Assembly (NCBI RefSeq): GCF_014696715.1
Contig: NZ_JACJQO010000006.1
Coordinates: 276,778 to 340,777, forward strand
Direction of reading: 5' to 3'
Source of the DNA: Pseudanabaena sp. FACHB-2040
Lineage (GTDB): Bacteria > Cyanobacteriota > Cyanobacteriia > Phormidesmidales > Phormidesmidaceae
Length of the DNA stretch: 64,000 nucleotides
Shown in pieces: positions 18,528 through 27,602 of the stretch. Position numbers and translations under genes: made by a program. Each line of letters begins with the position of its first letter. Position 1 is the stretch's first letter. The notes below the pieces were generated by a model. That model was not told the origin of the DNA. It saw only the letters and a list, made by a program, of their open reading frames with translations, and searched no databases.

Positions 18528-19409
18528 GTGCAGACAAACAGTAGCCAGACTCAAGAATGGGTGCTTCCTGCTAACGCAACCCCGCTTAACGGCAGCAGCT
18601 ATGACAGCGGCTCCATTTTCTTTGTCGGAACGGCAACCGTTATCTTGCGCTATGCAGGCTTTACCATCCTGACTGATCCAAACTTTCTGCATCAGGGCGA
18701 CCATGTGCATCTGGGCTATGGGTTGCGATCGCAACGCCGCACCAACCCCGCCATCGAAATCGAGGAACTGCCTCCCCTCGATCTGGTAGTGCTCTCTCAT
18801 ATGCATGAAGACCACTTCGACCGGGTAGCCATCGAGAAACTAGACAAGCAGGTGCCCATCGTCTCCACGCCTCACGCCGTTAAATCCCTGCGAGAAAAAG
18901 GCTTTAACAAGCTACAAGATCTAGCCCCCTGGCAAAGCCTGACGGTGCGCAAAGGTGATTCTGCCTTGACCATAACCGCCATGCCAGGGCGACACGGCCC
19001 CGGCCTGCTAGCAGCCGCCTTGCCACCTGTCATGGGCAGCCTGCTAGAGTTTCAGGAGCAGGGCCAAACCCGCTTCTGTCTCTACATCACTGGCGATACG
19101 CTGGTGATTGAGGAACTCAAAGAAATCCCCAAACGCTACCCCAATATCGACATTGCCCTGCTGCATCTAGGCGGCACCAAAGTCTTTGGTGTGCTGCTAA
19201 CTATGGATGCCAAGCAAGGATTAGAAGCCCTGCAAATCATTGCACCAAAGCTAGCCATTCCCATCCACTACAACGACTACACAGTGTTTAAGTCACCCCT
19301 AGAAGATTTCGTCGCTGCGGTAGAAGCAGCCGGACTGGAGAGCAAGGTGAGATACCTCAATCACGGCGATACCTACACCTTTGAAGTAGCTGCAGCTTCG
19401 CCTATGTAG
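18528..19409 (+). CDS. Metallo-beta-lactamase-fold hydrolase (UlaG/RNase Z-like superfamily)
   Basis: 293 residues from GTG at 18528, with AGAGGT seven bases upstream. The metal motif HMHEDHFD (HxHxDH) is present after LDLVVLS. Further ligands fit MPGRHGP, ITGDT and IPIHYND near the C-terminus. No signal peptide is seen, so it is probably cytosolic. The superfamily hydrolyses phosphodiesters, lactones or thioesters; the substrate is not readable here. It lies upstream of the MscS operon on the same strand but is separated by about 300 bp including a weak terminator, so it is probably transcribed separately. Confidence 0.85.
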   Translation: MQTNSSQTQEWVLPANATPLNGSSYDSGSIFFVGTATVILRYAGFTILTDPNFLHQGDHVHLGYGLRSQRRTNPAIEIEELPPLDLVVLSHMHEDHFDRVAIEKLDKQVPIVSTPHAVKSLREKGFNKLQDLAPWQSLTVRKGDSALTITAMPGRHGPGLLAAALPPVMGSLLEFQEQGQTRFCLYITGDTLVIEELKEIPKRYPNIDIALLHLGGTKVFGVLLTMDAKQGLEALQIIAPKLAIPIHYNDYTVFKSPLEDFVAAVEAAGLESKVRYLNHGDTYTFEVAAASPM

Positions 19410-19473
19410 GGCAGCTATATCTAGTGCATCTGGTACATCACGTCTTTACATAGCAAAGTATCAGAGATTGGGT

Positions 19474-19496
19474 AAGGCTTCCGGTCAGGCCTTTTT
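19474..19496 (+). terminator. Weak intrinsic terminator after the MBL gene
   Basis: AAGGC (19474-19478) pairs with GCCTT (19489-19493) and is followed directly by further T residues. The stem is only five base pairs, so this is tentative. Confidence 0.35.
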
Positions 19497-19711
19497 CTCG
19501 AAGAGACCACTGCAGCAGACTATTTGACAGGTGCAACCTTTCTCCAATGACGCACGAGCCTGCACTGCGAGCGTCTAATGAGGCCAATCTTTGCAAAAGG
19601 GCTGGTTGCAAGGCATGGCTTAAATGCCCGCGCCCATTAACCTGCTGAAGATAGAGGTTGAGCTCGCAAGTTTTTTGTAAGCTCGACGGGAAGTTCACAC
19701 CACAAAATCTT

Positions 19712-20752
19712 ATGAGTGCAGAAGTTTCCACCCTCTGGGGGAAAATGCAGGAAATGGTGAACAGCTTCTTCGCCTTGCTGCCAAATATTGTATTGGCCAT
19801 TATTGTTTTCTTTATCTTCTTCTTTATAGCTAGGGGAATTAAAACAGCGGTCAGAAACTTAACCCGCAATCGCCGCTATGCCCGAAATTTGGGTTTAGTC
19901 TTAGGGCGGTTGGCACAGGGAGCGACTGTTCTGGTGGGCCTGTTTATTGCACTTTCAATTGTCATCCCCTCCCTCAAGGCTGGCGATTTAGTGCAGCTTC
20001 TAGGTATTAGCGGTGTTGCCATCGGCTTTGCATTCCGAGACATCCTACAGAATTTTCTGGCTGGCATCTTAATTCTATTGACAGAGCCCTTTCAAATTGA
20101 TGATCAAATTGTCTTCAAAGACTTTGAAGGGACTGTTGAGCACATTGAAACTAGAGCCACAACCATTAGAACTTACGACGGTCGCCGCATCGTCATTCCC
20201 AACTCAGAACTATTCACCAACTCAGTTCTAGTCAATACTGCCTTTGAGAATCGGCGGCTGGAGTACGATATCGGCATTGGTTACGGTGACGATATTGATG
20301 CTGCAAGGCAGTTAATTTTAGAAACCCTTTATGAAACCGAAGGGATTTTAGAAACCCCGGAGCCCGACGTCATTGTGGTCGATCTGGCTGAGAGCACCGT
20401 TAACCTTCGTGCTCGTTGGTGGGTGCAGCCTCCCCGCCGAGCAGATGTGCTGTCTCTGCAAGATCGGGTGCTTACTAACATCAAGAATAAGTTGACGGCC
20501 AACGGCGTTGATATGCCCTTTCCAACTCAGCAGATTTTGTTTCATGACCAGACAGAGGAAACCGATGGTGATCGATCTCGCCAACGTGAGGGCTGGCCGG
20601 TTGGAAAAGGTAACGCGCCTAAGCCCCGCAGCATTGGCGGCTCTTTGAGGCAGCTTGCTGAGGCGCGATCGCAACGCAATGGCAATGGCAACGGTAACGG
20701 CAATGACCATGACAAGGGCCATGCCCAATCTACGAACGACGCCCAAAGATAA
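19712..20752 (+). CDS. Small-conductance mechanosensitive channel (MscS family)
   Basis: About 346 residues from ATG at 19712; a TTG 18 codons earlier is in frame but sits directly on a GAGG. Three membrane helices: about 20-44 (FALLPNIVLAIIVFFIFFFI), about 65-85, and the pore helix GDLVQLLGISGVAIGFAFRD with the Gly/Ala packing of MscS TM3. The beta domain follows (QIVFKDFEGTVEHIETRATT, YDGRRIVIPNSELF) and then the alpha/beta C-terminal domain. The tail is low-complexity (NGNGNGNGNDHDKGH) and probably disordered. It releases osmolytes on hypo-osmotic shock. First gene of a four-gene membrane operon; the next gene starts 40 bp later. Confidence 0.93.
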   Translation: MSAEVSTLWGKMQEMVNSFFALLPNIVLAIIVFFIFFFIARGIKTAVRNLTRNRRYARNLGLVLGRLAQGATVLVGLFIALSIVIPSLKAGDLVQLLGISGVAIGFAFRDILQNFLAGILILLTEPFQIDDQIVFKDFEGTVEHIETRATTIRTYDGRRIVIPNSELFTNSVLVNTAFENRRLEYDIGIGYGDDIDAARQLILETLYETEGILETPEPDVIVVDLAESTVNLRARWWVQPPRRADVLSLQDRVLTNIKNKLTANGVDMPFPTQQILFHDQTEETDGDRSRQREGWPVGKGNAPKPRSIGGSLRQLAEARSQRNGNGNGNGNDHDKGHAQSTNDAQR

Positions 20753-20792
20753 TTACCCAAAAATAATGGCCTGAAAATTTGACCTGAAAATA

Positions 20793-22184
20793 ATGGGTAA
20801 ATCGAGCGGCAACTCAACTAAGTCCCGAATGAGAAATATCAGGCTCAGCAAACTTTGGGACACGCTGCAGTCCAGCTACTGGTTCTTGCCAACAATAATG
20901 GCGGTAGGTGCGATCGCACTCGCCTTTGGCCTAGTGGCCCTAGATCGCACAACGCCCAAAGACGTACCAGGCCTGAGCTGGCTCTATCAAGGGGGCGCGG
21001 ATGGGGCGAGAGCCGTGCTGTCAGCTATTGCTGGATCGATGGCGACTGTAGCCGCAACCGCCTTTTCAATTACGATTGTGGCTTTGCAGCTAGCCTCATC
21101 CAGCTTTGGGCCACGACTGCTGCGAAATTTCATGCAGGATCAAGGCAATCAGATCGTTCTGGGCACCTTTATTGCCACATTTATCTACTGTCTCTTGGTG
21201 CTGCGAACCATTCGAGGAGAGGACTACCAGCTATTTGTGCCCCAGCTGTCGGTCACAGTCGGCGTAGTGTTGGCAATTATTAGCATCGGAGTGCTGATTT
21301 ACTTCATCCACCATGCCTCTACGATTATCCAGGTGTCTCACGTCATTGCTGAGGTCAGTCATGATCTAGAGCAGGTTACCGACCGTTTATTTCCGGAAAA
21401 CCTGGGTCAAAACTTCCAAAACCAAGAGGATGGTTCTGAAGAGATTCCAGGTGATTTTGAAGCAAATGCCTATTCAGTGCTGGCAACGGGAACAGGATAT
21501 TTGCAGGGCATTGATGATAAGACGCTGATGAAAATTGCCTGCCAAGCCAATCTCCTGCTTTGCCTGCAGACTCGACCAGGCGAGTTTATCCTGCAGAAAA
21601 GCCCTTTAGTTTTGGTCTACCCTAGCGATCGCATCTCCGACAAACTGGAGGAGCATATCAGAAGCGCTTTTCTGCTGGGCAGAGATATGACCGAGCAGCA
21701 GGACGTGGCCTTTCCCATCGAACAGCTAGTGGAAATTTCCCTGCGGGCCTTATCTCCAGCTATCAATGATCCGTTTACGGCAATTCGCTGCATTGACCGC
21801 TTATCCGCTGGGCTGGCCCGATTAGCAAGCCGTGAGTTTCCGTCTCCCTACCGGTACGACAAGTCTTACAAGCTCCGGATTATCGCTGAGCCCGTCACTT
21901 TTGAGCGACTGGCAGATACTGCTTTCAATCAGATTCGGCACTACGGCTGCTCAGATCGAATGGTGGCAAGTCGGCTGCTAGATGCGATCGCAACCGTCGC
22001 CCGCTTTACGCGCAACTCAAAGCAGCGCTATGCGCTGCAGCAGCATGCTGAGGCCGTCTGGTCCGATAGCCAGCGGCAACTCGCCCAAAAGCAAGATTTA
22101 GAAGCTGTAGAGCAGCACTATCAAAAGGCTCTAAGCGCACTGCAGCGCCATCAGCCGCTACCAACACCTCACCTAAAAACTTAG
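20793..22184 (+). CDS. DUF2254 integral membrane protein
   Basis: 463 residues from ATG at 20793; an ATG at 20829 is an alternative. Four N-terminal membrane helices: WFLPTIMAVGAIALAFGLVA, VLSAIAGSMATVAATAFSIT, IVLGTFIATFIYCLLVLRTI and LSVTVGVVLAIISIGVLIYF. A large soluble C-terminal region contains QLVEISLRALSPAINDPFTA and CIDRLSAGLARLASREF, the conserved DUF2254 core. The family has no established function. Its position between an MscS channel and a second channel suggests a role in membrane tension or ion balance. It is 40 bp after mscS and 41 bp before the DUF2238-like gene. Confidence 0.88.
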   Translation: MGKSSGNSTKSRMRNIRLSKLWDTLQSSYWFLPTIMAVGAIALAFGLVALDRTTPKDVPGLSWLYQGGADGARAVLSAIAGSMATVAATAFSITIVALQLASSSFGPRLLRNFMQDQGNQIVLGTFIATFIYCLLVLRTIRGEDYQLFVPQLSVTVGVVLAIISIGVLIYFIHHASTIIQVSHVIAEVSHDLEQVTDRLFPENLGQNFQNQEDGSEEIPGDFEANAYSVLATGTGYLQGIDDKTLMKIACQANLLLCLQTRPGEFILQKSPLVLVYPSDRISDKLEEHIRSAFLLGRDMTEQQDVAFPIEQLVEISLRALSPAINDPFTAIRCIDRLSAGLARLASREFPSPYRYDKSYKLRIIAEPVTFERLADTAFNQIRHYGCSDRMVASRLLDAIATVARFTRNSKQRYALQQHAEAVWSDSQRQLAQKQDLEAVEQHYQKALSALQRHQPLPTPHLKT

Positions 22185-22225
22185 TTGCGTTATTGAAATT
22201 GCCGTATTGAAATGAGGAACCGACT

Positions 22226-22840
22226 ATGTCCTATACAAGCTGGAAAGGCTACCGATATGCAGCCTGGGTAGGGGAGCTGCTGTTAGGAGCAGCCATTGTA
22301 TGGGCCTTGATCCAGGGGCAGTGGCAAAATGCTTTGGCCCTGGGACTATTTTGGGTAGCCTCACTCATTTTTGTAATTAGAGATGACAAACTGCCTCCCC
22401 TATTTGATCTGCTGTTTGTTTTAGCAGCCTTAGCCAACGCAGGTGGCTGGGTTTGGGGCTGGTTTTACTTACCTGGCCCCTATGATGAGCTGGTCCATGC
22501 CTTCACCACGTTTGCGATCGCACTGGCCCTCAGCTTTCTGGTTTATCAATCTATGCTGCCTGTTTTTCGCCAGCATACGCTGCTGTATCTTTTGACCATT
22601 ACCAGCTTTGGCATCGCCATTGGGGCGCTTTGGGAGGTGGCTGAATGGTCAGCCGGCAAAGTTTTATCGACAGAGGTGATTGAAAGTTTAGATGACACCA
22701 TCGTTGATTTAATTATGGATAGCCTGGGTGCCGGATTGGCCGCCATCTTAAGCTTAGGGGCGCTGCAGGAGTGGACATCGCCCAACGCATCTAAACAGCA
22801 TCGTCGTCCTCATGCTGTCAATCGAGGTTTACGCAGGTAG
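22226..22840 (+). CDS. DUF2238-like (YjdF-type) integral membrane protein
   Basis: 204 residues from ATG at 22226, with GAGGAAC about eight bases upstream. Six hydrophobic helices are likely, including AAWVGELLLGAAIVWALIQG, WVASLIFVIRDDKL and ITSFGIAIGALWEVAEW. Conserved polar residues within the membrane regions are YDELVHAFTTFA, WEVAEW and DTIVDLIMDSLGA, which match the DUF2238/YjdF family. Its biochemical role is unknown. It sits between the DUF2254 gene (41 bp) and the channel gene (8 bp), so it is co-transcribed with them. Confidence 0.75.
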   Translation: MSYTSWKGYRYAAWVGELLLGAAIVWALIQGQWQNALALGLFWVASLIFVIRDDKLPPLFDLLFVLAALANAGGWVWGWFYLPGPYDELVHAFTTFAIALALSFLVYQSMLPVFRQHTLLYLLTITSFGIAIGALWEVAEWSAGKVLSTEVIESLDDTIVDLIMDSLGAGLAAILSLGALQEWTSPNASKQHRRPHAVNRGLRR

Positions 22841-22848
22841 CTAACATT

Positions 22849-23667
22849 ATGACTGAGCGGCTTGATCTCTCTGCCCAACGAGCATTGGAGCAAGAACAGC
22901 AGGGCGTTTTGCAGCAGTTAGAAGACTGGCTCGAAATTCCCATGCTGCTTCTAGGCTTTGTGTGGCTAGCCTTATTTATCGTTGAAATCATTTGGGGCTT
23001 AAGCTCATTTCTAGAAGCGGCTAGCACAACCATTTGGATTATTTTCATCCTAGATTTTGCCATCAAAATCATGATAGCCCCTCGCAAGTGGGCCTATCTA
23101 AAGAAAAGCTGGCTCACCGTTTTCTCCTTGCTCTTGCCTGCCTTGCGCGTATTTCGGGTGGTGCATGTGGCGCAGGCACTCCGAGGCGTGAGAGCCGTTA
23201 GAGGGCTGAAGCTCTTAAGAGTCATGACGCGCACCAATCGCGGCATGCGGGCTCTAGCTGCCAGCGTAAATCGACGAGGATTTGGATACATTGTTGGGCT
23301 GACTCTGATAGTGGTTCTGATTGGCGCAGCAGGGATGTATACCTTTGAAAATGAAGTGCCAAACGGGCTTGAAAGCTACGGCAGTGCTCTATGGTGGACC
23401 GCTATGACCATCACAACAATGGGCTCAGACTACTTCCCAGAAACGCCAGAAGGTCGAGTTCTCTGCTTTTTACTAGCTCTATATGCCTTTGCCGTATTTG
23501 GCTATGTCACTGCCACCATCGCCACCTTCTTTGTAGGCCGAGATGCAGAAGATGAGCAGGCAGAAATTGCTGGAGCCAAATCAATCGAGCTGCTTTATTC
23601 AGAAATCAAGGCTTTGCGCGCCGAGGTCCAGGCTTTGTCTAGCAAACAGTCTATTGATCAGCAGTAG
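22849..23667 (+). CDS. Voltage-gated-type ion channel with non-canonical filter
   Basis: 272 residues from ATG at 22849. The hydrophobic pattern fits six helices. An S4-like segment has regularly spaced Arg (VFRVVHVAQALRGVRAVRGL then KLLRVMTRT). The pore loop reads TITTMGSDYFPET at residues 187-199. Potassium channels have T-V-G-Y-G-D; here TMGSD replaces it, so selectivity may differ. A cytosolic coiled-coil tail follows (IELLYSEIKALRAEVQALSS), suited to tetramer assembly; no RCK domain is seen. It is the last gene of the MscS/DUF2254/DUF2238 operon, 8 bp after its neighbour. Family membership is seen in sequence; ion preference is not known. Confidence 0.85.
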   Translation: MTERLDLSAQRALEQEQQGVLQQLEDWLEIPMLLLGFVWLALFIVEIIWGLSSFLEAASTTIWIIFILDFAIKIMIAPRKWAYLKKSWLTVFSLLLPALRVFRVVHVAQALRGVRAVRGLKLLRVMTRTNRGMRALAASVNRRGFGYIVGLTLIVVLIGAAGMYTFENEVPNGLESYGSALWWTAMTITTMGSDYFPETPEGRVLCFLLALYAFAVFGYVTATIATFFVGRDAEDEQAEIAGAKSIELLYSEIKALRAEVQALSSKQSIDQQ

Positions 23668-24215
23668 TTCTTAACGTAGCTAATACCACTTACCTAAGCC
23701 CAACTATAGATAGCCTCTAGAAGTCAAACAGACTCTAGAAATGTATGTATCCATGGTTTCTTGTAGACAATTTTCTATAGATAGAATCTATCTAAAGAGG
23801 GAACTAGGCTTGTCAAGCCCTTAAACATCTGTAGGAAGACAGAACTTTTTATAGTCAATCTAGCAGAGGGCCTAAAGCAGAAGAACTGGCAATATATTCC
23901 TTGAAGGGTAGTCCAGTCTAGAGCTATAGGCTATAGCTACGGTAGTCTGCAGTGAGTTGACTCAGCTCAATCTTTCTTTTGCACCCGTAGCCCTAATCTC
24001 TAGAAGATAAAGCTTTTCACCCTGGGGCAGAAACTTTCTTGTTCTTTTTCTTTTGCAGGAAAGCCGACCCCTTAGCCCAGCATCAGTAATTCCGAGTAGC
24101 GAAAGCAATCGGCACTAAGTTAAGAGTTTAGCTCACAGCGTAAGGTGCATTTTTGCTGTGGCTTGGTGCTGGCATTGGTGCTGGCAAATGTATTTATTTA
24201 ATGGAGATTACAGTG
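23668..24215. other. Gene-free spacer with short dyads
   Basis: About 550 bp without a credible ORF. It contains TAGATA-GAATC-TATCTA (23778-23794), two CTCTAGAA boxes near 23714 and 23732, and an AT-rich stretch. The TATCTAAAGA string recurs in the psaB spacer (18309-18318). It could hold the promoter of the lipoprotein gene or a small RNA; nothing specific is recognised. Confidence 0.4.
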
Positions 24216-25112
24216 ATGACACAGCCTCTTAAAAACCTGCCATCTCTGGCAGTAGCGGCTCAAAATAGCAATGGCTTTGCGAAGCGCAGATTCCGTGGGG
24301 GTGCGCTTGCCCTTAGCCTCACAGCCCTTTTAATGGTTGCTTGTACTGGGAACCAGCCACAGGCAACAGCACCCGCAGAATCAGATAGTGTGACAGCAGA
24401 AGACGTTGCTGAAGACACTAACGAATACATCGGCGAAACCGTCACCATTAGAAGTGAGCCCATTGAGAGCGTGGGTACTGATTCGTTCACAGTCAGCGAT
24501 GAGCAGTTCTTCGGTAGCGAATCGATTTTGGTCATCAATGCATCGGGCGTTCCCTTTGTTTTGCCCACCGATAGCGGCATCGACGTGCAGGTTACGGGTG
24601 AGGTTCGCAACTTAGTTACTGCAGAGGTTGAACGAGACTTTGGCCTGACGTTAGATCCCGCTACCTACGAAGATTACGAAAATAGACCTGCCATTATTGC
24701 TCAGTCCATTGCCTTAGCTCCAGAACCTGGTGAAATTACTCAAAATCCTGACCAGTATTACGGCGAGACTTTAGCGGTTACGGGCGAAATCGACAATGTT
24801 CAAAACGACCTTGCCTTCACGCTAGATGAAGATCAGCTGCTGGGCACAGAGGATCTGCTGGTCGTATACGCTGTACCCAAGGCAGGCACCGAGCAGCCCC
24901 AACCTGCGGCCCAGCCCCCTGCCATTGAAGATGGTGAGACAGTGGCAGTGACCGGCGTGCTGCGTCCCTTTGTGGTGAGCGAGCTGGAGCAAGACTACGA
25001 TCTGACCTGGGATCTAAATGTGCAGAGCGAGCTAGAAGCAGAGTACAGCAATAGACCTGTTCTGGTCGCTATCGGGGTTTACCCATCGGCTATTCCTGAA
25101 GGAGCGCAGTAG
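24216..25112 (+). CDS. Lipoprotein with two tandem copies of an OB-like domain
   Basis: About 298 residues from ATG at 24216, with GGAG nine bases upstream. The signal peptide carries the lipobox MVAC with the lipidation Cys at about residue 43. The mature protein has two similar halves: NEYIGETVTIRSEPIESVG ... LGTEDLLVV-type sequences and QYYGETLAVTGEIDNVQND, each ending in a phrase of the type DFGLTLD / DYDLTWDLN followed by NRP. The pattern of short strands suggests nucleic-acid-binding-like OB folds used as extracytoplasmic modules, but no ligand is evident. A single gene with a HIP1-containing spacer before the Nramp-like gene. Confidence 0.75.
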   Translation: MTQPLKNLPSLAVAAQNSNGFAKRRFRGGALALSLTALLMVACTGNQPQATAPAESDSVTAEDVAEDTNEYIGETVTIRSEPIESVGTDSFTVSDEQFFGSESILVINASGVPFVLPTDSGIDVQVTGEVRNLVTAEVERDFGLTLDPATYEDYENRPAIIAQSIALAPEPGEITQNPDQYYGETLAVTGEIDNVQNDLAFTLDEDQLLGTEDLLVVYAVPKAGTEQPQPAAQPPAIEDGETVAVTGVLRPFVVSELEQDYDLTWDLNVQSELEAEYSNRPVLVAIGVYPSAIPEGAQ

Positions 25113-25232
25113 CGATGGCTAGGGTAAGTGCGATCGCAGCCCCGCTCTGGCCCATCGCACTTACTAGCCTGTTGTTAAATTTGCGATCGCAAATCGCCTC
25201 ACCATTGCCCCACTAAGCACACAGAAAGCAGC

Positions 25233-26633
25233 ATGAGCCACTCCACAAAAGCCCAAACCCCATCACAGGAAACCTCGGATAATCCCCAACAGGTACCTCA
25301 ACCGCCTAAGGGAAAAGACTGGCTGAAATGGCTAGGGCCAAGCTTCATTTGGATGCTCTCTGCAGCAGGATCCGGCGAACTGCTGTTTACCCCTCGCATT
25401 GCTGCGCTTTACGGCTATGCCCTACTGTGGGCCTTGGTCGCAGCAGTCGTTCTCAAATGGTTTATCAACCGTGAGGTTGGGCGCTTTACCGTTTGTACAG
25501 GCATCACTATTTTGGAGGGATTCAAGCGACTCCCTGGCCCTAAAAACTGGGCTATTTGGCTGATTCTAGTGCCTCAATTTGCCGTAGCAATCTCGACCGT
25601 TGCAGGCATGGCTGGGGCAGCAGCAACAGCCTTAATTCTGATGACAGGGGGTACTGTGCAGCTCTGGACAGTCATCATCATTCTAGTAACCGCTTCAATC
25701 GTCTTTCTCGGGCAATACGACGGTGTAGAGAAAGTGTCGTCGTACATCGGCATTGGCCGCACCCTAGCAGTCGTTGCCGCCGCCATCTTTGTTTTCCCCA
25801 ACCTAAGCCGTTTGGGCGGTGGGTTAGTGCCGCAAATCCCCAGCGATGTGCAGTATCAGGAAATTCTTCCCTGGCTAGGCTTCATGCTGGCCGGTGCCGC
25901 AGGATTGATGTGGTACTCCTACTGGGTAGGGGCCAGAGGCTACGGCGCGGCTACCGCTAAGCGGGAAAATCCAGTTGACTTTGACCAGCTTGATAGCGAC
26001 CACCAGCAGCGGCTGCAGGGTTGGCTGAAGCTGATGACGTTCTCAAACACCCTGGCCGTAATAGGGGCTCTGCTAGCCGCCCTCTCTTTCCTAATTTTGG
26101 GGGCTGAGCTGCTGCAGCCAGAGGGATTGGTTCCTAAAGAAAATCAGGTTGCAGAAACATTGGGCAGCCTGCTAGGTAACCTGTGGGGTCCCTTTGGCTT
26201 CTGGTTCATGGTAGCGATTGTCTTCGTTACCTTCTGCAGTACAGCAATGTCGGTACAGGATGGCTTTGGCCGCATGTTTGCCGACGGCACTCAAATTTTG
26301 GTGCGGGGCTTTGGTGGCAATGGCCAATGGACCAACGAAACGTTTCTGCGCAAGTTTTACCTTGTGACCTTGCTGGCAGGGTTGCCCATTGCCGTCTACC
26401 TGTGGTTGGGCGAACCGGTTGGCCTGCTGCAAACGGCAGGAGCCATCGAGGCAGCCCACATTCCTATCGTCACCGGGCTAACGCTCTATCTCAACCACCG
26501 AATGCTGCCCCAGAGCCTAAAACCCTCTTCCTTAACCTTTTGGGCCACCGTGCTAGCAGGAGTATTTTTTGCAGTCTTTGCCATCATCTATCTGCTTCAG
26601 CTAACGGGCCTCATGGGAATGGGAAGCAGCTAA
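25233..26633 (+). CDS. Nramp-superfamily transporter lacking the canonical metal motif
   Basis: 466 residues, about eleven membrane helices. The first helix reads GPSFIWMLSAAGSGELLFTP (about 35-54). In Nramp metal transporters this place carries D-P-G-N; here it is G-S-G-E, a variant seen in Nramp-related proteins of uncertain substrate. In helix 6 the metal-binding M-P-H equivalent is also absent (FVTFCSTAMSVQDGFGRMFA). So a divalent-metal role cannot be assumed; a different ion or solute is likely. The HAD phosphatase gene follows after 12 bp, so the two are co-transcribed. Confidence 0.8.
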   Translation: MSHSTKAQTPSQETSDNPQQVPQPPKGKDWLKWLGPSFIWMLSAAGSGELLFTPRIAALYGYALLWALVAAVVLKWFINREVGRFTVCTGITILEGFKRLPGPKNWAIWLILVPQFAVAISTVAGMAGAAATALILMTGGTVQLWTVIIILVTASIVFLGQYDGVEKVSSYIGIGRTLAVVAAAIFVFPNLSRLGGGLVPQIPSDVQYQEILPWLGFMLAGAAGLMWYSYWVGARGYGAATAKRENPVDFDQLDSDHQQRLQGWLKLMTFSNTLAVIGALLAALSFLILGAELLQPEGLVPKENQVAETLGSLLGNLWGPFGFWFMVAIVFVTFCSTAMSVQDGFGRMFADGTQILVRGFGGNGQWTNETFLRKFYLVTLLAGLPIAVYLWLGEPVGLLQTAGAIEAAHIPIVTGLTLYLNHRMLPQSLKPSSLTFWATVLAGVFFAVFAIIYLLQLTGLMGMGSS

Positions 26634-26645
26634 ATAGGAAATACC

Positions 26646-27536
26646 ATGTCACTAAACACCCCTTCCACTGCCAAAACGACTCGGTCTACTAAGCCCGTTT
26701 GTAACCGCATTGCAATTGTCTTTGACTTTGATGACACCCTGGCCCCCGATACCTTTGATGCACTGATTGAAAGCCTGGAACTGGATGTAGAAACCTTTCG
26801 CCAGGAGCGTTATCAACCGCTTCTAGATGCCGGATGGGATAGTACTTTAGCGCGAGGATATGCGCTGCTCCAGGAATCGCAGCGGCGACAGCCCAACCAG
26901 CGCATTACCCGCGACTACCTAGTCCAGCTAGGAAAACAGTTTCAGCCCTTCGATGGGCTAGAGGAAATGTTTGACCGGCTGCACCAGATAGTCCGTGACC
27001 TAAACCCAAAGATTGACCTAGAGTTTTACGTCATCTCTGGCGGCATTGAAGAAATTGCCTGCCATACCTCCATCGCCCACAACTTCAAAAGAATTTGGGG
27101 CTGCCAATTTCACTACGATGATCGAGGCGAAATCGATTTTCTCAAGCGGGTCATCAGCCACACAGAAAAAGCTCGCTACCTAATGCAGATAGCAAGCGGT
27201 CAAGAGAGCGTTGAAGGAAACGGTCGCTCCTTTGCCTACCGAGACATGCCTGAAGATCAGCTGCACGTACCCCTTTCCCAGATGATCTACGTGGGGGATG
27301 GAGCCTCGGACGTTCCCTGCTTCTCGGTGATTAACGATGAGGGCGGCATTAGCCTAGGAGTTTATAAAGATGCCCAGACATGGGACGACGAAATTCAAGT
27401 AAGCGAGAGCCAGCGGGTGGCAAATCTGGCAGAAGCAGATTATCGAGCCGATTCTGAACTCATGCGATCGCTCACGTTAGCCCTAGAAAGCCTCTGTAAG
27501 CAGATTACGCTGCGCCAGTTGAGCCTTGATGAATAG
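26646..27536 (+). CDS. HAD-superfamily phosphatase
   Basis: 296 residues from ATG at 26646, with AGGAAA about five bases upstream. Motif I is VFDFDDTLAPDT (nucleophile Asp about 29 and acid/base Asp two residues on). Motif II is FYVISGGIEEI and motif IV is IYVGDGASDVPCF. A helical cap of about 90 residues separates motifs I and II, as in class C1 caps. It is probably a cytosolic phosphomonoesterase; the substrate is unknown. It is 12 bp after the Nramp-like gene, which suggests joint expression, but a functional link is only inferred. Confidence 0.82.
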   Translation: MSLNTPSTAKTTRSTKPVCNRIAIVFDFDDTLAPDTFDALIESLELDVETFRQERYQPLLDAGWDSTLARGYALLQESQRRQPNQRITRDYLVQLGKQFQPFDGLEEMFDRLHQIVRDLNPKIDLEFYVISGGIEEIACHTSIAHNFKRIWGCQFHYDDRGEIDFLKRVISHTEKARYLMQIASGQESVEGNGRSFAYRDMPEDQLHVPLSQMIYVGDGASDVPCFSVINDEGGISLGVYKDAQTWDDEIQVSESQRVANLAEADYRADSELMRSLTLALESLCKQITLRQLSLDE

Positions 27537-27602
27537 CTGAGGGTTGATGAGTAACCTCACTGGCCGGGGAGAACGCGCAGGCTTCCCGGAGCGCGTCCTT
27601 AG

